Shown: in pieces, positions 58,947 to 64,000 of the stretch
How the letters are laid out: each line of letters starts with the position of its first letter
Position numbering within the stretch: position 1 is the stretch's first letter
Origin: Bifidobacterium ruminantium DSM 6489
GTDB taxonomy: Bacteria; Actinomycetota; Actinomycetes; Actinomycetales; Bifidobacteriaceae
NCBI RefSeq assembly: GCF_000770925.1
Contig: NZ_JDTK01000001.1
Span: forward strand, 1-64,000
Length of the DNA stretch: 64,000 nt
Reading direction: 5' to 3'
Made by a program: the position numbers and the translations under genes
Notes under the pieces: model-generated
What the model saw: only the letters and a program-made list of their open reading frames with translations
The model's database searches: none
What the model was told of the DNA's origin: nothing

Positions 58947-59870
58947 CTAGTCGATGAGATTGTATCCGTGGCTTGAAACCACCGACTTCAGCTTCTCCAA
59001 ATATGTTTCCGCGGCCTTCGAAAGCTTGGCGCGTTCGTTGGTGATCCAACCGACCAGCATGGTCTCATCGGTGTCAAGCGGCACGGTGACGATCTTCTCG
59101 TTGTTGAGGTCGCCATTGTCGATGCCGGTGCAAACCGTGTAGCCGTTCAATCCGATGATGAAGTTCAGAATGGTGGCACGGTCGGTCACGTTGATCTGCT
59201 TGGGGGAATACTCCGGCCAGACGGCCTCCTCCGCGAAGAAGAAGCTGCCCTCCTCGCCCTGCTCATATTGGATGAACGGGAACGGCTTCAGATCATCCAT
59301 GGTGACCTTCTTCTTCCCGGCAAGCGGATTATTGCGAGAGATGAATACGTGCAGCGGTGCCCGGAACAGCGGATGGAACTCAAGATGCTTCTCCCGCAGC
59401 ATCTTGCCAATCACATCCTTGTTGAAATCGGACAGATAGATAATGCCTATCTCCGAAAGCATGTTCGCTACCTGGTTGATGATGTCCTTGGTGCGGGTCT
59501 CGCGGATGGTGAACTCGTATTCGTCGGATTTGGTGGAGTTGATCATCTCCACGAAAGCCTCCACGGCGAACATGTAGTGCTGGGTAGATACTGAGCACAG
59601 CTGCTTGCGCGGCTTCGCGTTCTTGTAACGTTCCTCGAGCAGCGAGGCCTGGTCAAGCACCTGACGCGCATAGGTGAGGAACTCCGCGCCGTCCACAGTC
59701 AAGGCGATGCCCTGCGAGGAACGGGTGAAGATCTCGATGCCGAGCTCGTTCTCAAGCTCTTTCACCGAGGAGCTCAGCGCGGGCTGGGAGACGTACAGTT
59801 CGTGCGAGGCTTCGTTCATGGAGCCGCATTCGACGATTTTGACAATGTATTTCAGCTGAAGGAGTGTCAT
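58947..59870 (-). CDS. LysR family transcriptional regulator
   Basis: 307 aa. The N-terminal winged HTH has the standard spacing (LKYIVKIVECGSMNEASHELYVSQPALSSSVKELENELG), then a periplasmic-binding-like effector domain (EFTIRETRTKDIINQVANMLSEIGIIYL). Its usual divergent target gene is absent: upstream is the HAD gene on the same strand and downstream is the convergent pyr operon. Its target is not known. Confidence 0.9.
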   Translation of the reverse strand: MTLLQLKYIVKIVECGSMNEASHELYVSQPALSSSVKELENELGIEIFTRSSQGIALTVDGAEFLTYARQVLDQASLLEERYKNAKPRKQLCSVSTQHYMFAVEAFVEMINSTKSDEYEFTIRETRTKDIINQVANMLSEIGIIYLSDFNKDVIGKMLREKHLEFHPLFRAPLHVFISRNNPLAGKKKVTMDDLKPFPFIQYEQGEEGSFFFAEEAVWPEYSPKQINVTDRATILNFIIGLNGYTVCTGIDNGDLNNEKIVTVPLDTDETMLVGWITNERAKLSKAAETYLEKLKSVVSSHGYNLID

Positions 59871-59994
59871 AACTACTACTTATACCAGCGTCGCTTTACG
59901 AAACGGCGATTTATGGGATTCCTCTTTGCATAATGGACAAGGTTGGACGGAGCCACTCGCCGAACGCGTTCGAATAGAGTGCCCGATAAGCGCC

Positions 59995-60630
59995 TCAGAT
60001 ACGTACTCCCAAAGATATTAGATCCCTGCGCGCCTGATCGGCATCGGTGAAACGGAACGCATGTATGCCGACCGCACGTGCTCCGGCGACGTTCTTCTCG
60101 GTATCGTCGAAAAACACGGAAGAGTCCGCGTTGATGCCGAAACGTCGCAGAGCAAGCTCGTAGAAATCGGAGTTTGGCTTGAATTTCCTCTCCACGCCGG
60201 ATACGACGGTGCCATCAAGAATATCCTCCAGTTGGGGGAACTTCTCGAATGCGAAATGGATGGTTTCCCGGGACCAATTCGTCAGTCCCCACACGCCATA
60301 TCCGGCTGCCTTCAAATCGCGCATCAGCTGTTCGGAGCCGGGAAGCAGACGGACCAGCGCGTCATCGTAGCGGGTGATGTAATCCTTGAAAATATCGGCG
60401 ATCCGCCGGCCATGATCACGTTCCACAACCGGTAGCACCTCGGCCAAGGCTTCGCCATGATCCATGCGGTCCTCATAGTCGAAGAATCCGAATTCGTCAT
60501 CATCGGAACAGATGCGGTCAACCAAATCCGCCGGATAGCGTCCCGCCAGAGCCGCACGAGATTGCCAGTCGATGACGACGCCGCAAAAATCGAAAATGAC
60601 ATCGGTGATTGACGGTGCTGTAATGGCCAT
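59995..60630 (-). CDS. HAD superfamily hydrolase, YihX-like
   Basis: 211 aa. Motif I reads VIFDFCGVVIDW: the nucleophile aspartate is present, but the usual second aspartate is replaced by Cys, similar to YihX-type sugar-phosphate phosphatases. Motif II is GLTNWS, the motif III lysine is in ERKFKPNSDFYELAL, and motif IV is VFFDDTEKNVAGARAVG. The substrate is unknown. GGAAGGGGCCCG precedes ATG 60630. Confidence 0.88.
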   Translation of the reverse strand: MAITAPSITDVIFDFCGVVIDWQSRAALAGRYPADLVDRICSDDDEFGFFDYEDRMDHGEALAEVLPVVERDHGRRIADIFKDYITRYDDALVRLLPGSEQLMRDLKAAGYGVWGLTNWSRETIHFAFEKFPQLEDILDGTVVSGVERKFKPNSDFYELALRRFGINADSSVFFDDTEKNVAGARAVGIHAFRFTDADQARRDLISLGVRI

Positions 60631-60732
60631 CGGGCCCCTTCCATAGATGTGTCTGCTTTCGCCAGTGTACCGTACCCATGATCATGGGTAAGACGTCCAT
60701 CTCGCCTTGCGTTCCGACTCGCCGCGGAAACG

Positions 60733-61710
60733 TCAGAACGTTAGATACGATACTGCCGGCAGCGTGAACAGGCTCGCCACAGTGGTGGCCAGCACCAGTC
60801 CCACCGCGTATTCGGGCATATTATGCTCGCGTTCCGAAAACATGACGATGGCGCTCATGGTCGGCAGTCCCGCGATGATCGTCATCATGTCCGCCATGCT
60901 GCGGGGGATTGCCCCTAGGCCGAGCATCGGCGGCACGGCGACGAGCAGCGCATGGAACGCGATGGGGAAGAGCACCATTTTGACCACGATGCCCACATAC
61001 AGCTCATACCGTTTCAGCACGCCGGCCCAGTCGCGCAGCACGAACAGGCCGCCGAGATAAATCATCGACAGCGGCGTGGAGATCGCGCCCAGCGAATGCA
61101 AGGGGGCAATCACCGCCTGCGGTACCGGAATGCCGATGAGCACGATCGCGATCGCGAGGATCACGGCCACCAGTGCGGGGCTCAGCATGCCGAGGATCCT
61201 CGATCCCAGCGTCTTCGCCGGATGCTCGTCCATATATGTCTGCCGGTTCGCCTTCGGCTTGGTGATCCACACGCCATAGGTCCAGAAGAAGAACTGATCG
61301 GTCAGCGACATCAGCGCGAAAGACAATGCGCCCTGCTTGGGGAACAGCGCTAGGATCAGCGGCAAGCCGATGAACCCGGCGTTGCCGAAGATGAACGCGC
61401 CCTGGAACATGCGCCCACGCTCGCCCGGCAGCCGAAGCAGCTTCGCCAGCAGCCACATCGATACGATAAGCAGCGCATACAACGCGATCGTAATGCCAAT
61501 GACCGCGGCGGAGCCGAACAAATCCTCTCGCGTGGTGCCGGACACGGCGTTGGAAAACACCAGCATCGGAATGCCCACGTTCAGGATCAGCCGGCACACC
61601 CCTTGCAGGGAATCCTCATTCAATAGCTTCGTCTTGACACATACCACGCCCACGACCAGCATGACGCCCATGCCGATGAGCTGATTCAGAACCACGGAAA
61701 ACTGTTGCAT
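60733..61710 (-). CDS. AEC (auxin efflux carrier) family transporter
   Basis: A 325-aa secondary transporter with about ten helices in two five-helix halves. N-terminal half: LNVGIPMLVFSNA, and the crossover motif with conserved asparagine in FIFGNAGFIGLPL. C-terminal half: SLGAISTPLSMIYLGGLF and AGLPTMSAIVMFSERE. Bacterial AEC proteins often carry malate, lactate or amino acids. ATG 61710 with GAGAGGTGG upstream is chosen; an in-frame upstream start adds a Cys-rich tail without ribosome site. It follows nnr across a terminator. Confidence 0.87.
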   Translation of the reverse strand: MQQFSVVLNQLIGMGVMLVVGVVCVKTKLLNEDSLQGVCRLILNVGIPMLVFSNAVSGTTREDLFGSAAVIGITIALYALLIVSMWLLAKLLRLPGERGRMFQGAFIFGNAGFIGLPLILALFPKQGALSFALMSLTDQFFFWTYGVWITKPKANRQTYMDEHPAKTLGSRILGMLSPALVAVILAIAIVLIGIPVPQAVIAPLHSLGAISTPLSMIYLGGLFVLRDWAGVLKRYELYVGIVVKMVLFPIAFHALLVAVPPMLGLGAIPRSMADMMTIIAGLPTMSAIVMFSEREHNMPEYAVGLVLATTVASLFTLPAVSYLTF

Positions 61711-61751
61711 GCACCCACCTCTCTTGCCAGACATCCAACATAAGAAGCGGG

Positions 61752-61807
61752 CAGGAAAACAGAAGGTGGCACACAAGGCATGGGCAAAGCCTGCTATGTG
61801 TGCCACC
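61752..61807 (-). terminator. Intrinsic terminator after nnr (minus strand)
   Basis: Stem GGTGGCACACA (61765-61775) / TGTGTGCCACC (61797-61807) with an inner AGGC/GCCT pairing. On the minus strand it is followed by TTCTGTTTTCC. Confidence 0.75.
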
Positions 61808-61858
61808 ATGCGCATCGCCGTCCGTCCGCGCGCGGGGCGGTAAGCGGAGTGGTAATTT

Positions 61859-63634
61859 CTAGCGGATTAGTTCGTCGAAGGCCTGGGGGATGGCGGCAAT
61901 GACGTCCGTGGCGACGATAGGATGACCAATCGCATTCGCGGAATGCCTGGTGGCATGGCCATACAGACGAGGACAGCACCAGCCGCGTTGCTCCGACTTG
62001 CTGGCGATCGCGCCTGCAAGCCCATGTGTGTATGCGGCGGCCGCCGCCACCTCCGGCACCAAAGCGGGATCGTCGGTGAGCAGACCGTCCTGCTGAGCCA
62101 TCAACGCCCCCAACATGCCGGCCAGCACGTCTCCCGAACCTGCGGTGGCCATCCACGCGGGCGCTCGTCCAGACAGGATGATTCGATCGCCTCCGTCACC
62201 GTCGGGACCGACCACGATGGTAACGGCGCCTTTGAGAAGCACCGTCGCGCCGGTCAGTTCATGCGCACGTAACGCCGAACGCAGTGGATTGGCCTCCACC
62301 TGCTGTCTGGAGACGGCTTCGACGCCGTCGCCATCCAAACGATTCAACAACACTGCCAATTCGCCGGCATGCGGCGTGACTACCACCTGTGGTACGACGC
62401 GGTTCGGCAACAGATCCAACGCGCCGGCATCCACTACGATGGGAGGCATAGCCAAAGCCCGCGCGTTCATCTCGTCATCGGTCTCATGCAAAGCGTAATG
62501 CTCCAGCAAGGCCGCGATCGTGACGCGCTGCGCGTCATCCTCGCCTGTCTCATCGCCTGCGGACGGTACCCCGGAGCCAACCACCCACGACTCGACTCGA
62601 CCTTTGCCAAGCACGGCCTCCGGCAATGCGGAAAGCACCATATCCTGCGCACGCTGTGGCCCCAGATACCGCACCATGCCGGCGTTCGTCCGAGCCGCAG
62701 CCCTCGCCGACAATATGGCAGCACCGGGATATCGTGCCGAACCGGTCACCAATCCAACCACACCACGCGAATACTTGCCATCCGCAAGACGAGGCAGACG
62801 AATCGAATCCGAGACGAAATCACCGTCCGTCATCTCGGCGAACGGAACGGCGTCGTCGATATCGAAGCCAAAATCCACCAGTGTGACCCGCCCGCACGCG
62901 TACGAGGCGGGAGGCACCATAGCGCATGGTTTCATCGCGCCAAACGTCACCGTCGCATCCGCGGGAATATACGGTCCTGGCAGTGAGCCGTCATCAACCC
63001 CCACTCCGGACGGCACATCGATGGCCACCACCAACGGCAGGTCGGCAGACGGCTCATTGTCCGGCAATGCTGGTTTGTCCGGCAGGTCGCCATCCACGCC
63101 GATGGACGCGGCCAATGTGCCTGCGATACCCCGCAACGCGCCAGCCGCCCCGATACCGGTCATCGCGTCAAGCACCACATGTGAACTCCGCGCATATTCG
63201 ACCGCCGCCTGAAGCCGTTCGCCGGCCTCACCTGCGGAAAACCCGGATGTGCATCCCGGAATGTCGGCCGCCGAATCCAACACCAGAACACGCCCACCGG
63301 CATGCACGAATGCTCTGAAAGCCTCCTCATGTAAGGAGCGTCCGACCGCAATCGCCGTCACCTGCGCACCCTCGTTCGCCAATTCGGCACCCGCATACAG
63401 ACCGTCGCCGCCATTATTCCCGGCGCCCGCTAACACGGTGACACGCGCATTCTCAATCGGGAGATCCTCGTCATCGAGCAACGACATCGTCACTTGGGCT
63501 GTGGCGGAGGCCGCCATGCGCATCAGCGGCACGCCATCATCCAGCAGAGGACGCTCCATCTGCCGTACGGTATCGGTGGAATAGGAGCTGTACAGCAGTG
63601 TTTGCAAACGGTCGGCATCATTGGAGACATCCAT
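61859..63634 (-). CDS. nnr: Bifunctional NAD(P)HX epimerase / ADP-dependent dehydratase
   Basis: 591-aa fusion that repairs hydrated NADH/NADPH. The N-terminal YjeF epimerase domain (residues about 1-255) has VLAGAGNNGGDGLYAG and AIDVPSGVGVDDG. The C-terminal ribokinase-like dehydratase (about 265-591) has VVTPHAGELAVLL, VLLKGAVTIV and the TAGSGDVLAGMLGAL signature. A short insertion near 185-205 is proline/Asp-rich. ATG 63634 with GAGGAAAGGA upstream is preferred over ATG 63655, which would include that site in the protein. It is divergent from the ABC gene at 63746. Confidence 0.92.
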   Translation of the reverse strand: MDVSNDADRLQTLLYSSYSTDTVRQMERPLLDDGVPLMRMAASATAQVTMSLLDDEDLPIENARVTVLAGAGNNGGDGLYAGAELANEGAQVTAIAVGRSLHEEAFRAFVHAGGRVLVLDSAADIPGCTSGFSAGEAGERLQAAVEYARSSHVVLDAMTGIGAAGALRGIAGTLAASIGVDGDLPDKPALPDNEPSADLPLVVAIDVPSGVGVDDGSLPGPYIPADATVTFGAMKPCAMVPPASYACGRVTLVDFGFDIDDAVPFAEMTDGDFVSDSIRLPRLADGKYSRGVVGLVTGSARYPGAAILSARAAARTNAGMVRYLGPQRAQDMVLSALPEAVLGKGRVESWVVGSGVPSAGDETGEDDAQRVTIAALLEHYALHETDDEMNARALAMPPIVVDAGALDLLPNRVVPQVVVTPHAGELAVLLNRLDGDGVEAVSRQQVEANPLRSALRAHELTGATVLLKGAVTIVVGPDGDGGDRIILSGRAPAWMATAGSGDVLAGMLGALMAQQDGLLTDDPALVPEVAAAAAYTHGLAGAIASKSEQRGWCCPRLYGHATRHSANAIGHPIVATDVIAAIPQAFDELIR

Positions 63635-63745
63635 GGAAAATCCTTTCCTCTGCATGGAACCACAGACCCTACTTTAGTCGTATAGTCAAAGAAAAAGCCT
63701 ATTGATCCGGACATGGATGTCAGACAACGGAACGGGGAGTGTGAC

Positions 63746-64000
63746 ATGGCATACATCGAAATGAGGGACAGCACCAAGCGCTACCATATGGGATCCACCA
63801 CCATCACAGCCAACGACAACGTGTCCTTCACCATCGACAGGGGGGAACTCGCCATCATTCTCGGTGCATCCGGCGCCGGAAAATCGACGGTGCTCAACAT
63901 TCTGGGCGGTATGGACACCAACACTTCGGGGCAGGTGATCATCGACGGCAAGGACATTTCCGGTTATACGCCCAAACAGTTGACCGCGTACCGTCGGACC
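63746..64000 (+). CDS. ABC transporter ATP-binding protein, 3' end cut by window
   Basis: The first 85 codons of a MacB/LolD-type ATPase: the N-terminal Y-H-M-G-x-x-x-I-T-A-N-D-N pattern, Walker A GASGAGKST and ILGGMDTNTSGQVIIDGKDIS. The branch usually pairs with FtsX-like permeases, which would lie beyond the edge. GGGGAGTGTGAC precedes ATG 63746. Confidence 0.88.
   Translation, partial: MAYIEMRDSTKRYHMGSTTITANDNVSFTIDRGELAIILGASGAGKSTVLNILGGMDTNTSGQVIIDGKDISGYTPKQLTAYRRT

Noticed and set aside
59871-59994. tRNA-like sequence (GTTCGAATA) in the gap between LysR and HAD genes
   Set aside because: Only a T-loop-like word is present; no acceptor, D or anticodon stems could be paired.

Overview
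The window looks like a Bifidobacterium chromosome segment. The coding DNA is about 60% GC and the Shine-Dalgarno sites are AGGAG-like. The gene content is that of a fermentative high-GC Gram-positive: PntA/PntAB/PntB transhydrogenase, an actinobacterial GT4 glycogen synthase, GlnE, TrmI, and a pyrBICFKDE cluster with both ATCase chains and a class 1B dihydroorotate dehydrogenase. The genus is inferred from gene order and protein style, not from a marker RNA. I saw no rRNA, tRNA, CRISPR array or insertion sequence.

Layout. 1-4785: a long-chain acyl-CoA synthetase (cut by the left edge), divergent from the three-gene transhydrogenase operon, with a 12-bp dyad between them. 4861-8716: a DnaA-box-like cluster, an unknown 455-aa protein, then a MATE exporter translationally coupled to a MerR regulator behind a MerR-type promoter. 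8740-11599: a decaying patch with a broken aldo/keto reductase, an intact cupin, a headless MarR gene and a frameshifted MFS exporter. 11664-12660: a fluoride riboswitch and two adjacent CrcB/Fluc genes. 12745-15073: an ECF transporter S and T pair whose ATPase gene has lost its middle, followed by a ZinT-like protein. 15101-19195: a UvrA-like ABC protein, a GNAT acetyltransferase and an alpha/beta hydrolase. 19456-26064: rplY, ilvE with a structured leader, a TRIC-type channel, rpsT, lepA and hemW, the last preceded by a diverged copy of its own 5' end. 26327-32447: gltBD. 32576-41164: a small membrane protein, glgA, an ABC ATPase, trmI, a SixA-like phosphatase, acylphosphatase, and metE-metF. 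48686-64000: glnE, the pyr cluster, a LysR regulator, a HAD hydrolase, an AEC transporter, the NAD(P)HX repair enzyme, and an ABC ATPase cut by the right edge.

The most unusual region is 41230-48430, between the core genes metF and glnE and on the opposite strand. It holds four genes that read as one transcription unit: a dynamin-like GTPase, a 1150-aa HerA/FtsK-like ATPase with a Ser-rich, glycine-zipper-like insert, an HNH/WHH-type nuclease resembling polymorphic-toxin tips, and a small overlapping gene that is the likely immunity protein. The first two genes are 5 bp apart and the last two overlap. Local GC is lower than in the neighbours. Membrane-remodelling GTPase, DNA/protein-translocating ATPase and nuclease-immunity pair together suggest an undescribed conflict system (anti-phage or inter-bacterial). 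That function is inference.

Several non-coding elements were read directly from the sequence: strong intrinsic terminators after pntB, rplY, gltD, the 32576 gene, pyrE, metF, nnr and between the TRIC gene and rpsT; the fluoride riboswitch; a MerR operator with a 19-bp spacer; and candidate structured leaders before ilvE and the ECF S gene.
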